Shown here in pieces: positions 35,374-44,151 of a DNA stretch of 64,000 nucleotides; position 1 is the stretch's first letter, and each line of letters starts with the position of its first letter. The position numbers and the translations under genes are program-made. Source of the stretch: Chitinophaga oryzae (GTDB taxonomy: Bacteria; Bacteroidota; Bacteroidia; Chitinophagales; Chitinophagaceae); NCBI RefSeq assembly GCF_012516375.2, contig NZ_CP051204.2, forward strand, positions 7,564,001-7,628,000. The letters are read 5' to 3'. A model generated the notes under the pieces. The model worked only from the letters and a program-made list of their open reading frames with translations. It did not search any database and was not told the DNA's origin.

Positions 35374-36093
35374 ATGCGATGCCATATGTTTGTTAGCCCG
35401 AAACCACAACCCCACGTGGCCATCCGTCAATGGGCGGATGCCGAAAAACCGAGAGAAAAACTGCTGCAACACGGCGCCGGCACCCTCACAGACACCGAGC
35501 TGCTGGCCATCCTACTGCATACCGGCCATAAAAACAAATCCGCCCTGGACCTGGCCAGGGAAGTATTGCAACTGGCACATCACAACCTGCCCGAACTGGG
35601 CCGGATCAGCGTCCGGAAGCTGCAGAAACTCAAAGGCATGGGCCGCGCCAAAGCCGTCACCGTGCTGGCCGCCATGGAACTCGCCCGCCGCCGCCAGGCA
35701 AGCCCTATCCATAAAAAAACGGTCATCCGCGCCGGCGCGGACGCCGCCCTGTTCTTTAAACCCCTCCTGGCAGACCACTCCTTCGAAACATTTTATGTCA
35801 TGTTCCTCAACCATGCCAATAAAGTGCTGCAATACCGCTGTGTCAGCACCGGCGGCATGACCAGCACCGTAGTGGATACCCGCCTTATCTTCCGCGACGC
35901 ACTCGAAGCCGGCGCCTGCAAACTGCTGCTCTGCCATAATCACCCCTCCGGCAGCCTGCGCCCCAGCCAGGCCGATATCCGCATCACCCTGAAAATAAAG
36001 GAACAAGGCCAGCTCTTCGACATTGACGTACTGGACCATATTATCGTGTCTGAAACAGGCTACTGCAGCCTCGTGGAAGAAGGCATGATATAA
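35374..36093 (+). CDS. radC: RadC-family JAB/MPN protein
   Basis: The protein has 239 residues (235 if started at the second ATG, 35386). An N-terminal helix-hairpin-helix region (about 15-90; ADAEKPREKLLQHGAGTLTDTELLAILLHTG, KLKGMGRAKAVTVLAAMELARR) precedes the MPN domain (about 105-235). The metal-binding motif is complete: E-type helix, HNHPSGSLRPSQADI with both histidines and the downstream Asp. Once thought a DNA-repair protein, its role is unsettled. It is divergent from prs. Confidence 0.93.
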   Translation: MRCHMFVSPKPQPHVAIRQWADAEKPREKLLQHGAGTLTDTELLAILLHTGHKNKSALDLAREVLQLAHHNLPELGRISVRKLQKLKGMGRAKAVTVLAAMELARRRQASPIHKKTVIRAGADAALFFKPLLADHSFETFYVMFLNHANKVLQYRCVSTGGMTSTVVDTRLIFRDALEAGACKLLLCHNHPSGSLRPSQADIRITLKIKEQGQLFDIDVLDHIIVSETGYCSLVEEGMI

Positions 36094-36148
36094 AAATCAA
36101 AAAATAACCAAATGTATTTACTTTCGCATTTATTTATTACGATCCAAT

Positions 36149-37132
36149 ATGCTCAAAATAGGAATCTTCGGGGTAGGACATCTCGGTAAAATTCACCTCT
36201 CCCAGCTTTCAACCATGAAAGACGTGGAAGTTACAGGCTTCTATGACCCCAGCGACGCCAACGCCGCCAGCGTGGCAGAACAATACAACATTCCCCGGTA
36301 CACCACAGCCGAAGAACTGATACTGGCCGTAGACGCCATCGACATCGTAGCGCCTACCACCCTCCATTATAAATTATGTGAACTGGCCATCCGTAACGGT
36401 AAACACATCTTCGTGGAGAAACCCATGACCAACACCATGGAAGAAGCCAAAACACTGGTAAAACTGGTGGATGAGGCCAATATCAAATTCCAGGTGGGCC
36501 ATGTGGAACGCTTCAACCCGGCCTTCCTCGCCTTAAAAGGTTATGACCTGAAGCCCATGTTCATCGAAGTACACCGCCTCGCCGAATTCAACCCGCGCGG
36601 TACCGACGTCAGCGTGATCCTCGACCTCATGATCCACGATATCGACATCGTGCTCAGCATCGTTAAATCCACCGTCAGCCGCATATCCGCCAGCGGCGTG
36701 GCCGTGATGAGCGATACTCCCGATATCGCCAACGTCCGCATCGAATTCCACAACGGCTGCGTGGCCAACCTGACCTCCAGCCGCATCTCCCTGAAAAAGA
36801 TGCGCAAAATGCGCCTCTTCCAGAAAGATGCCTACATCGGTATCGACTTCCTCGATAAAAAATCAGAAATTATCAAGCTGAAAACACCGGAAGACGAAGG
36901 CCTCTTCACCCTCGATATCGAAACCAACAGCGGCAAAAAAACCATCGCTATCGATAACCCGGAAGTAAAACAATCCAACGCCATCCGGATGGAACTGGAA
37001 CTGTTCCGCGACGCCATCCTGCATAATAAACCCGTGGCCGTAAACGCCATCGATGGCCTGCAGGCACTCGACGTGGCCCATCAGATCCTGCAAAAGATCA
37101 ATAAAAGCCTGAACGAAACAGCAAAAGCCTAG
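36149..37132 (+). CDS. Gfo/Idh/MocA-family NAD(P)-dependent oxidoreductase
   Basis: The protein has 327 residues. The Rossmann start is MLKIGIFGVGHLGKIHLSQL (GxGxxG-type nucleotide loop). The conserved EKPMTNTMEEAK (about 91-102) holds the catalytic Lys of the EKP motif. The C-terminal alpha/beta domain is about 125-320. It probably oxidises or reduces a sugar or inositol-type substrate; no partner genes reveal which. A TACTTTCG promoter-like element (one mismatch to TAnnTTTG) lies at about 36129-36136. The TAG stop is followed at once by element A2. Confidence 0.92.
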   Translation: MLKIGIFGVGHLGKIHLSQLSTMKDVEVTGFYDPSDANAASVAEQYNIPRYTTAEELILAVDAIDIVAPTTLHYKLCELAIRNGKHIFVEKPMTNTMEEAKTLVKLVDEANIKFQVGHVERFNPAFLALKGYDLKPMFIEVHRLAEFNPRGTDVSVILDLMIHDIDIVLSIVKSTVSRISASGVAVMSDTPDIANVRIEFHNGCVANLTSSRISLKKMRKMRLFQKDAYIGIDFLDKKSEIIKLKTPEDEGLFTLDIETNSGKKTIAIDNPEVKQSNAIRMELELFRDAILHNKPVAVNAIDGLQALDVAHQILQKINKSLNETAKA

Positions 37133-37285
37133 TTTCACGCAAAGGCGCAAAGCAGCAAAGGCGCAAAGATTTTTTAAGATAAATAAGAAAAGCAAAGGAG
37201 CGGAGATCTTGTAATCTTCGCTCCTTTGCTTTTTAGCTCGCTTAATATCCTTTGCGCCTTTGCTGCTTAGCGCCTTTGCGTGAAA
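37133..37285. repeat. Inverted-repeat element A2 (CGCAAAG-type arms)
   Basis: It occupies the whole gap between convergent stops at 37132 and 37287. Outer arms begin TTTCACGCAAAGGCGC and end GCGCCTTTGCGTGAAA and match at about 35 of 36 positions. The core pairs GGAGCGGAGATC with its near mirror (37197-37224). Arms use the variant CAGCAAAGGCGC on both sides, where A1 has CAACAAAGAGCGC on both sides. Confidence 0.9.
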
Positions 37286-37286
37286 A

Positions 37287-37967
37287 TCACCCGCGTAAAT
37301 CCAAGAAAGCCTTTGCCATCACCAGGTCCAGCGGCTTCGTGATCTTCAGGTTGGATTCCTCCCCCTGCACCAGGTGCACCGGGTGGCCCAAGCGCTCCAC
37401 CACGGTAGCTTCATCGGTAAACAACGGATCATACGGCAATTCAAATGCCGGCAATATCAGCTCCGACAAAAAGGTCTGCGGCGTCTGGATAATCCGGAAA
37501 CGCTCCCGGTCCACCGCCCTGTTCTGCTCTCCTGTTACCTCACGGATACTGTCTTTCATATCTATCACCGGAATAGCGCTGCCATGGCTTAACGTAGCTT
37601 CATAACAGGTACGGACCAACGCCGGCGACACCAGCGGCCGCACCCCGTCATGCACAAACACCACCGCGTCGCCCTGTACCTGCTGCAGCCCGTTCTTTAC
37701 AGAATGGAAACGGGTTTCCCCGCCCTTCACCAGCGTAATAGCCGGAATATTATCAAAAGCCTGCAGGAGGTTGTTGGCGTAACTGATATGCTGCTCCGGC
37801 AGCACCAGCACAATCTCCATCTCCGGATACGCAGTGGTGAAAGCGGCAATGGTATGGTATAGCACCGGTTTACCCGCAAGGTCCATAAACTGTTTGGGTA
37901 TGGCGCTCTGCATCCTGGAACCGGAGCCGCCTGCAACAATGATGGCTGTTTTTTTTCTATTGCCCAT
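37287..37967 (-). CDS. ispD: 2-C-methyl-D-erythritol 4-phosphate cytidylyltransferase
   Basis: The protein has 226 residues from the ATG at 37967; the frame extends two codons to a TTG. Motifs: AIIVAGGSGSRMQSAIPKQFMDLAGKPVLYHT (nucleotide-binding glycine loop with Arg and Lys), VFVHDGVRPLVSP, and PVIDMKDSIREV plus QTPQTF. It makes CDP-methylerythritol in the non-mevalonate isoprenoid pathway. Inverted-repeat element B1 begins four bases before the ATG, so the mRNA leader is formed by the repeat hairpin. Confidence 0.95.
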   Translation of the reverse strand: MGNRKKTAIIVAGGSGSRMQSAIPKQFMDLAGKPVLYHTIAAFTTAYPEMEIVLVLPEQHISYANNLLQAFDNIPAITLVKGGETRFHSVKNGLQQVQGDAVVFVHDGVRPLVSPALVRTCYEATLSHGSAIPVIDMKDSIREVTGEQNRAVDRERFRIIQTPQTFLSELILPAFELPYDPLFTDEATVVERLGHPVHLVQGEESNLKITKPLDLVMAKAFLDLRG

Positions 37968-37971
37968 AAAC

Positions 37972-38089
37972 AATTACGAATTACGAGTTACGAATTACGA
38001 ATTGAGGGCTTACTTACCGAAGGTTTACTCTGATAACCTCTCCGATAGTAAGCCCTCAATTCGTAATTCGTAACTCGTAATTCGTAATT
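37972..38089. repeat. Inverted-repeat element B1 (AATTACG heptamers, perfect 43-bp arms)
   Basis: The left arm is AATTACG, AATTACG, AGTTACG, AATTACG, then AATTGAGGGCTTACT; the right arm is its exact reverse complement over 43 bases, including the variant AGTTACG. The 54-bp core runs from GAGGGCTTAC to GTAAGCCCTC. It occupies 118 of the 128 bases between the ispD ATG and queA stop, both on the reverse strand. Confidence 0.92.
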
Positions 38090-38095
38090 CTCTTA

Positions 38096-39145
38096 TCAGA
38101 TAATCAACATAGCGTCGCCATAGCTGAAGAAACGGTATTTTTCCTTGATGGCCTGCTGATAAGCTTCCATGATCAGATCATAACCTGCAAAGGCGCAAAC
38201 CATGATCAGCAAGCTGGTTTTGGGCAGGTGGAAGTTAGTCACCAGCGCATTCGGAATAGCGAAATCATACGGCGGGTGGATAAAGGTGTTGGTCCAGCCT
38301 TCTGCCGCTTTCAGGTGGTTCTGCGCAGTAACGGAAGACTCCACGGCACGCACGGAAGTAGTACCAATGGCGCAGATCCTGCGGTTTTCTTCCTTCGCTT
38401 TGTTCACCACTTTTACCGCATGCTCCTCGATGTGGAAATACTCAGCATCCATTTTGTGTTTGCTCAGATCTTCCACCTCTATCGGACGGAAAGTGCCCAA
38501 ACCGGTGTGCAGCGTTACTTCTGCAAATTTCACCCCTTTGATCTCCAGGCGTTTGATCAGCTCGCGGCTGAAGTGCAGACCAGCAGTAGGTGCCGCTACG
38601 GCGCCTTCATACTTGGCGTACACGGTTTGATAACGCTCTTTGTCTTCTTCTTCCGGTTTACGCTTAATATACTTAGGCAGCGGCGTTTCACCCAGCGTGT
38701 CCAGCACCTGTTTGAACTCCTCGTCGTTACCCTCAAATAAGAAACGGATGGTACGGCCTCTGGAAGTAGTATTATCAATTACTTCTGCCACCAGTGACTC
38801 ATCGTCACCAAAATACAATTTGTTGCCTACGCGGATTTTACGTGCCGGGTCAACAATTACGTCCCACAGGCGATTTTGCTTGTTCAGCTCACGCAGCAGG
38901 AAAACCTCAATTTTTGCTCCTGTCTTCTCCTTACGGCCATACAACCTTGCCGGAAACACTTTGGTGTTGTTGACAATCATCACATCCTTGTCATTGAAAT
39001 AACCCAGGATATCCTTGAATACCTTGTGTTCAATTTTTCCGGTAGTGCGATTTACCACCATTAAGCGTGATTCATCTCTTGTCTTGGAAGGGTGCTGTGC
39101 GATCAGGTTTAAAGGGAGATCGAATTTGAACTGTGATAGTTTCAT
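38096..39145 (-). CDS. queA: S-adenosylmethionine:tRNA ribosyltransferase-isomerase
   Basis: The protein has 349 residues from the ATG at 39145, which lies properly downstream of a strong promoter; a longer frame begins upstream of it. Family motifs: [25 protein letters not shown] at the N-terminus, [37 protein letters not shown], and [23 protein letters not shown] near the end. It adds the epoxycyclopentane part of queuosine to tRNA. It reads toward ispD. Confidence 0.96.
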   Translation of the reverse strand: MKLSQFKFDLPLNLIAQHPSKTRDESRLMVVNRTTGKIEHKVFKDILGYFNDKDVMIVNNTKVFPARLYGRKEKTGAKIEVFLLRELNKQNRLWDVIVDPARKIRVGNKLYFGDDESLVAEVIDNTTSRGRTIRFLFEGNDEEFKQVLDTLGETPLPKYIKRKPEEEDKERYQTVYAKYEGAVAAPTAGLHFSRELIKRLEIKGVKFAEVTLHTGLGTFRPIEVEDLSKHKMDAEYFHIEEHAVKVVNKAKEENRRICAIGTTSVRAVESSVTAQNHLKAAEGWTNTFIHPPYDFAIPNALVTNFHLPKTSLLIMVCAFAGYDLIMEAYQQAIKEKYRFFSYGDAMLII

Positions 39146-39178
39146 ATTACGGTATGAATAAGAATTTTTTAGTGGGTG

Positions 39179-39209
39179 CAAAGGTACTGATTATTACCTA
39201 TTCCATCAA
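39179..39209 (-). promoter_or_regulatory. Promoter of queA
   Basis: On the reverse strand TTG (39209-39207) is followed after 20 bases by TACCTTTG (39186-39179), a full TAnnTTTG match. The start would be near 39172, 27 bases before the queA ATG. Confidence 0.75.
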
Positions 39210-39247
39210 AAAATGAGCTATTAATATAATAATCAGCTATATATGCA

Positions 39248-40996
39248 TTACAATCCTTTCGGTATGGCAGCAATTAACTGCCGGGTGTAAGGATGCTGCG
39301 GATGACCATACACCTCGTCGGCCGGTCCTGTCTCCACCATCCTGCCCTTCTGCATCACCATCATCCGGTCGCTGATAAAACGCACCACCGACAGGTCATG
39401 CGAGATAAAAATACAGCTGAAGCCAAACTCCTCCCGCAACCGGATCAGCAGGTTCAGTACCTGCGCCTGTACGCTGACATCCAGCGCCGCCACTGACTCG
39501 TCACAGATGATAAAGGAAGGATCTACCGCCAGCGCCCGGGCAATCACCACCCGCTGCCGTTGTCCGCCGGAAAACTCATGCGGGTAACGGTTGAAATGCT
39601 CCGGCGACAGGTTTACCTTCTCCAGCAATTCCAGCACTTTCTCCCGCTGCCTCCGCTCGTTGCCGTACAGGCCGTGCACCTGCATGGGCTCCAGAATGGC
39701 CGCGCCGACAGACTTACGGGGGTTCAGGGAGGCATAAGGGTCCTGGAAAATAAGCTGCATATCTTTCCGCAGCGCCCGCATACCGGCGGGTGACAGGCTA
39801 CGCAGGTCCTGCCCTTTATAAACAATACTCCCCCCGGTTGGTTCTATCAACCTTAAAAGAGATCTTCCCAATGTTGTCTTGCCACAGCCGGACTCACCCA
39901 CCAGCCCCAGCGTTTCTCCCTGCACAACGGTAAAACTCACATCGTCTACCGCTTTGTACCATTGCAGCACTTTGCCGGTAATGCTTTTCTTTACGGGAAA
40001 CCAGGTCTGCAGCCCGTGTACTTCCAGCAACGGCGGACTGGCAGCCAGCTTCGCCTGCCGGGCCTTTAATTCACCGTCACTGATCACCAGCCGGTTGACC
40101 ACCTCCGCTACTGCGCCCGCCTTCTCCTGTATATTTCCCTGCGCGTCGGTCTCCATAAAGTCCCGGGTAACCGGCAATCTCGACAGGCGCCTGTCCAACG
40201 GCGGCCGGCAGGCCAGCAGTCCTTTTGTATAAGGATGCTGCGGATGCAGAAACACCTGTTGTACCGGTCCCTGCTCCACGATATTCCCTTTGTACATCAC
40301 CACCACCCGTTCTGCCAGTTCCGCCACCACGCCCAGGTCGTGCGTAATGAACAGTACGCTCATATCCATCTGCTGCTGCAGTTCTTTCAGCAGCTCCAGT
40401 ATAGCTTTCTGTACAGTCACATCCAAGGCGGTAGTGGGCTCGTCGGCAATCAGCAGGCGGGGTTCACAGGAAATGGCCATGGCTATCATGACGCGTTGTT
40501 TTTGTCCGCCTGACAGTTCATGCGGGTAACGGTCCATAATAACAGCGGGATCGGGCAGCTTTACCCGGGCAAACAATGCTTTCGCCTGTTCACGGGCTTC
40601 TTTCAGCGAAATGCCTTTATGCAGGCGGATAGCTTCTGTGACCTGGGCGCCACAGGTATGTAATGGATTGAGGGAGGTCATAGGCTCCTGGAAGATCATG
40701 GCAATTTCATTGCCACGGTAAGCCCTCATGGCCGTTTCGGAGAGCTGCACCAGGTCTGTCACCTGGCCGTTGGCATGGTGGTAGAGGATTTTTCCGTGGG
40801 AAATCTTTCCGGGCGCCTGGATCAGGCGCATCACGGAGAGGGAGGTCACCGATTTACCGGAACCGGATTCTCCCACCACTCCGATGATCTCTCCCCTGCC
40901 GACAGACAGGTTCAGGTGGTTGACAGCCCTGACAGTGGTATCATGTGCATGGAAGGTCACTTCCATGTCTTGTATCTCCAGGCGTGTAGCATGCAT
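39248..40996 (-). CDS. ABC transporter ATP-binding protein, two fused ATPase domains (peptide/nickel type)
   Basis: The protein has 582 residues from the ATG at 40996; a TTG extends the frame slightly. The first ATPase domain (about 3-260) has GESGSGKS, signature LSGGQKQR and Walker B LLIADEPT. The second (about 315-575) has [17 protein letters not shown] and [12 protein letters not shown]. Each is followed by an oligopeptide-transporter C-terminal segment ([22 protein letters not shown]). It resembles a DppD-DppF fusion. No permease or binding protein is nearby, so it must work with proteins encoded elsewhere. It lies 20 bases after the AMP nucleosidase stop and is likely cotranscribed. Confidence 0.93.
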   Translation of the reverse strand: MHATRLEIQDMEVTFHAHDTTVRAVNHLNLSVGRGEIIGVVGESGSGKSVTSLSVMRLIQAPGKISHGKILYHHANGQVTDLVQLSETAMRAYRGNEIAMIFQEPMTSLNPLHTCGAQVTEAIRLHKGISLKEAREQAKALFARVKLPDPAVIMDRYPHELSGGQKQRVMIAMAISCEPRLLIADEPTTALDVTVQKAILELLKELQQQMDMSVLFITHDLGVVAELAERVVVMYKGNIVEQGPVQQVFLHPQHPYTKGLLACRPPLDRRLSRLPVTRDFMETDAQGNIQEKAGAVAEVVNRLVISDGELKARQAKLAASPPLLEVHGLQTWFPVKKSITGKVLQWYKAVDDVSFTVVQGETLGLVGESGCGKTTLGRSLLRLIEPTGGSIVYKGQDLRSLSPAGMRALRKDMQLIFQDPYASLNPRKSVGAAILEPMQVHGLYGNERRQREKVLELLEKVNLSPEHFNRYPHEFSGGQRQRVVIARALAVDPSFIICDESVAALDVSVQAQVLNLLIRLREEFGFSCIFISHDLSVVRFISDRMMVMQKGRMVETGPADEVYGHPQHPYTRQLIAAIPKGL

Positions 40997-41016
40997 GCCC
41001 GGAAGATACAACAATT

Positions 41017-41787
41017 CTAAAAACGCAGGTGTTTCACGGTCTGGTGGCTGTCGATCAGCTTCTGCAGGGATTCTATACCGATCTGAAGATGACGTTCCAC
41101 AAATTTGGTGGTCACTTTCTTATCGCTCTCCTCTGTTTTTACGCCTTCAGGGACCATCGGCTGGTCAGATACCAGGAGCAGTGCTCCGGTAGGGATCTTG
41201 TTAAAAAAGCCTACGGAGAAAATGGTGGCTGTTTCCATGTCTACCGCCATGGCTCTAACGCGTTCAAGGTATTGTTTGAATTCTGCGTCGTGTTCCCACA
41301 CCCGGCGGTTAGTGGTGTAGCAGGTACCGGTCCAGTAGTCATAACCCAGTTCCCGGATGGTGGTGGAGATTGCTTTCTGCAGCGCAAACGCAGGCAGGGC
41401 AGGCACTTCAGGCGGAAAATAGTCGTTGGAGGTACCTTCGCCCCGTATAGCCGCTATCGGTAGTATCAGGTCGCCGATGGCGTTTTTCTTTTTCAGGCCG
41501 CCGCATTTGCCCAGGAACAAAACAGCTTTGGGGTGAATAGCGCTGAGCAGGTCCATCACGGTGGCGGCGCCAGGGCTGCCCATACCGAAATTGATGATGG
41601 TGATATCGCCGGCAGTAGCGCACTGCATAGGTTTACCTGCGCCGATCACTTCAACGTTGTTCCATTCGGCAAACATGGTAAGGTAGTTACTGAAATTGGT
41701 GAGGAGGATGTGCGACCCGAAGCGGTCCAGCTTTTCACCAGTGTAGCGGGGAAGCCAATTAGCTACAATTTCTTCTTTTGTCTTCAT
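41017..41787 (-). CDS. AMP nucleosidase
   Basis: The protein has 256 residues from the ATG at 41787. A -7 element at 41802-41809 rules out the longer frame. It has the nucleoside-phosphorylase fold: [44 protein letters not shown], and [14 protein letters not shown], the active-site Met-Glu motif. It matches the short Bacteroidota AMP nucleosidase (AMP to adenine plus ribose 5-phosphate). It is followed by the ABC ATPase gene. Confidence 0.9.
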   Translation of the reverse strand: MKTKEEIVANWLPRYTGEKLDRFGSHILLTNFSNYLTMFAEWNNVEVIGAGKPMQCATAGDITIINFGMGSPGAATVMDLLSAIHPKAVLFLGKCGGLKKKNAIGDLILPIAAIRGEGTSNDYFPPEVPALPAFALQKAISTTIRELGYDYWTGTCYTTNRRVWEHDAEFKQYLERVRAMAVDMETATIFSVGFFNKIPTGALLLVSDQPMVPEGVKTEESDKKVTTKFVERHLQIGIESLQKLIDSHQTVKHLRF

Positions 41788-41801
41788 AGCCTTTTGACAA
41801 G

Positions 41802-41809
41802 CAAATATA
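41802..41809 (-). promoter_or_regulatory. -7 element of the AMP nucleosidase gene
   Basis: TATATTTG on the reverse strand matches TAnnTTTG, 15 bases before the ATG at 41787. It supports the shorter start. Confidence 0.6.
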
Positions 41810-41842
41810 GGGTTTTGTTCGCTATTCTCCATATTATCCCCC

Positions 41843-41850
41843 TATCTTCG
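41843..41850 (+). promoter_or_regulatory. Candidate -7 element of the HsdR-N gene
   Basis: TATCTTCG has one mismatch to TAnnTTTG and lies 22 bases before the proposed TTG start at 41873, back to back with the AMP nucleosidase promoter. Confidence 0.4.
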
Positions 41851-41872
41851 TGCCGGCATAAATGACAAAGTA

Positions 41873-42319
41873 TTGATCACCATTAACTTTCCACCACCGG
41901 ATTTCAGGATCAGCCGGGAGCAGGACAAAGCGTTGATTTTTGACCGCTACCGGAAAAAATTCGTGCGGCTTACCCCGGAGGAATGGGTACGGCAAAATTT
42001 CCTCAACTACCTCGTCAAAACCCTGGGTTATCCGGCTTCACTGATAGGGATTGAGCGGGAGATCATGCTCGGGGAACTGAAAAAGCGGTTCGATATTGTG
42101 GTGTACAACCGCCGCATGGAGCCCTGGATGCTGGTGGAGTGCAAGGAAATGAATGTGCCCATCAGCCAGCAAACGCTGGAACAGATTATCCGTTACCATA
42201 TGGTGATCCCGGCTACCTACCTCGTGATGACCAACGGCACGCATACCTTTTGCTGCACGCACAACGTGGCCTCTAAACAATGGCTGTTCCTCACCGCGCT
42301 TCCGCATTTTGAAATTTAG
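41873..42319 (+). CDS. Lone type I restriction HsdR N-terminal-domain protein
   Basis: The protein has 148 residues. It carries a PD-(D/E)xK-like nuclease core: RFDIVVYNRRMEPWMLVECKEMNVPISQQTLEQIIRYHMVIPATYLVMTNG, with Asp, then Glu-Cys-Lys. It resembles HsdR N-terminal proteins that occur widely in Bacteroidota without any HsdM/HsdS. No in-frame ATG exists: the frame starts at TTG (MITINFPPPDF); the ATG at 41862 is in another frame and stops after four codons. The last codons and the TAG stop lie inside the left arm of inverted-repeat element D. Its function is unknown; restriction is unlikely with no partner subunits here. Confidence 0.82.
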   Translation: MITINFPPPDFRISREQDKALIFDRYRKKFVRLTPEEWVRQNFLNYLVKTLGYPASLIGIEREIMLGELKKRFDIVVYNRRMEPWMLVECKEMNVPISQQTLEQIIRYHMVIPATYLVMTNGTHTFCCTHNVASKQWLFLTALPHFEI

Positions 42320-42455
42320 AAATTTGGATATTTGGGTATTGGGGTATTTAGTTGGAGTGTTTAGTTGGCGGGAGCCAATAAAAAAAGCAGCGGAAATCAT
42401 TACAATCTCCGCTGCTTTTTAAATATCTAAATTTCAAAATATCAAAATATCAAAA
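42306..42455. repeat. Inverted-repeat element D (ATTTTGAAATTTAGA arms) with central terminator
   Basis: ATTTTGAAATTTAGA at 42306-42320 is mirrored at 42426-42440. The core is a 13-bp hairpin (AAAAAGCAGCGGA, 42382-42394, with its mirror 42408-42420). The left arm runs into the HsdR-N gene and supplies its TAG stop; the right end is four bases from the convergent glutamate dehydrogenase stop. The core AGCGGAAATC...ATCTCCGCT resembles A2. Confidence 0.82.
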
Positions 42456-42458
42456 TCA

Positions 42459-43877
42459 TCAAGGGAAGATGCCCAGCTGCTCGTAAGCGGCGCCTACTTT
42501 GTTGATGGCTACCACATAGGCGGCAGTACGCATGTCATGTATCTGCGGGTTGGCCATCATCACGTCGCGCACTTCGTGGAGGGCGGCGTGCATGGTTTCT
42601 TCCAGGCCGGAGTAAACCAGGTCTACTTCGTCTGCACCGTGAGCGATGAATTTTCTTTCTTTGTCGGATACTTTTTTACCGGTCAGGTCTTCGATGGTCT
42701 GCAGAATGTGGATATTCATGTTTTCATCGAAGCGTTTGCCCAGACGGCCGTAACGCACGTGGCTGAGGTTTTTCAGCCATTCGAAGTAGGAAACGGTTAC
42801 ACCACCGGCATTCAGGAACATATCGGGCACTACGATCACGCCTTTTTTGTTCAGGATCTCATCGGCTTCCGGGGTAAGCGGGCCGTTAGCGGCTTCACCG
42901 ATGATTTTGGCCTTTACATTGGGCGCATTATGTTTGTCGATCACATTTTCCAGGGCTGCAGGGATCAGGATTTCGCATTCCAGTTCCAGGCCGTCTGTAT
43001 TTTTATTCAGGTTGGCAGAGCCGGGGAAGTTGATGATAGAACCGGTTTCTTTTTTGTGTTTCAGTACAGCATCAGGATCGAGGCCATTTTCGTTGAAGAT
43101 GGCGCCATCCCATTCGATGAGGCAGATCACTTTAGCGCCGGCTTCGTGGAAGTACTTGGCAGCATGATAACCTACGTTACCCATACCCTGTACCACTACG
43201 CGTTTACCTTCGAGGCCGGTAGAGAGGCCGAGGCGTTCCATGTCTTCCTTGATGTTGCACAGTTCGCGCAGGCCGTAGAACACACCGAGGCCGGTAGCTT
43301 CGGTACGTCCGCGTACGCCGCCCTGAGATACCGGTTTACCGGTAACGCAGCCATAACCGTCGATTTCACCCGGACGGAGGCTCATGTAGGTGTCCAGTAT
43401 CCAGCTCATTTCCCTTTCGCCGGTTCCATAGTCAGGAGCCGGAACGTCTGTACCGGGGCCGATAAAGTTTTTCTTTACCAGTTCCGCAGTATAACGGCGG
43501 GTAATTGCTTCCAGCTGGAAGGGAGTATAGTTGCGGGGGTTGATTTTGATACCGCCTTTAGCGCCGCCGAAAGGAACGTTTACGATCGCGCATTTGTAGG
43601 TCATCAGGGAAGCCAGCGCCATCACCTCATCCTGGTTTACTTCATCGCTGAAGCGGATACCACCTTTACAAGGCAGTTTGTGATGAGAGTGTTGTACGCG
43701 GTAAGCTTCAATTACCTGAACACCATCGCCGATTCTTACCGGAAATTTGATCTGGTAAACGGCGTTACAAGCCTTGATCTGTTCCAGAATACCCTTGTCC
43801 CACTTGGTGAATACCGCGGCTTTGTCGAAACTTCTTTCCACGCTCTGGAAAAAGCTATAATGCTGATCTTGCGACAT
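42459..43877 (-). CDS. Glu/Leu/Phe/Val-family dehydrogenase (glutamate dehydrogenase)
   Basis: The protein has 472 residues. Substrate motifs: PCKGGIRFSDEVNQDEVMALASLMTYKCAIVNVPFGGAKGGI (two catalytic-site lysines) and PAPDYGTGEREMSWI. The Rossmann NAD(P) loop is RVVVQGMGNVGYHAAKYF. The length suits a hexameric glutamate dehydrogenase, interconverting glutamate and 2-oxoglutarate. The cofactor cannot be told by eye. It stands alone, 41 bases from ccmD. Confidence 0.93.
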   Translation of the reverse strand: MSQDQHYSFFQSVERSFDKAAVFTKWDKGILEQIKACNAVYQIKFPVRIGDGVQVIEAYRVQHSHHKLPCKGGIRFSDEVNQDEVMALASLMTYKCAIVNVPFGGAKGGIKINPRNYTPFQLEAITRRYTAELVKKNFIGPGTDVPAPDYGTGEREMSWILDTYMSLRPGEIDGYGCVTGKPVSQGGVRGRTEATGLGVFYGLRELCNIKEDMERLGLSTGLEGKRVVVQGMGNVGYHAAKYFHEAGAKVICLIEWDGAIFNENGLDPDAVLKHKKETGSIINFPGSANLNKNTDGLELECEILIPAALENVIDKHNAPNVKAKIIGEAANGPLTPEADEILNKKGVIVVPDMFLNAGGVTVSYFEWLKNLSHVRYGRLGKRFDENMNIHILQTIEDLTGKKVSDKERKFIAHGADEVDLVYSGLEETMHAALHEVRDVMMANPQIHDMRTAAYVVAINKVGAAYEQLGIFP

Positions 43878-43917
43878 AATATGTATTGTTTTGGTATAAC
43901 GATTAGATTATCACGGA

Positions 43918-44151
43918 TTATTTTTTGTCCCGCTGCTCCAGCTTGCTGATCTTTCTGTCCAGGTTAATGAGGAAGAGTACAATACCCAGGAAGATGATCA
44001 CTAAAACGCCTACGATCACATATATCTTGTCATTGCTGCGGAAGAACTCGTTTAAGGCCCCTTTCTCTGTATCCTGTTGTTGTGCATTTGCCAGTACAGA
44101 CACCAGCAGGAGGGTGAGTGTCAGGCAAAATGAAAACGCTTTATTGATCAT
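43918..44151 (-). CDS. CcmD-like small membrane protein
   Basis: The protein has 77 residues. A signal-like N-terminus (MINKAFSFCLTLTLLLVSVLANAQ) is followed by one membrane span (about 43-64; IYVIVGVLVIIFLGIVLFLI) and a charged tail (NLDRKISKLEQRDKK). This 'span then LDRKISKLE' form is the CcmD-like protein that follows ccsA in Bacteroidota. Its ATG overlaps the ccsA stop (ATGA), indicating translational coupling. It probably helps heme handling in cytochrome c assembly. Confidence 0.8.
   Translation of the reverse strand: MINKAFSFCLTLTLLLVSVLANAQQQDTEKGALNEFFRSNDKIYVIVGVLVIIFLGIVLFLINLDRKISKLEQRDKK

Noticed and set aside
41862..41876. ATG start for the HsdR-N gene
   Set aside because: The ATG at 41862 is out of frame and reaches a stop after four codons, so the TTG at 41873 is preferred.
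42537..43949. 470-codon ORF on the + strand
   Set aside because: Antisense to glutamate dehydrogenase and to part of the ccmD-like gene; no start signal or family.
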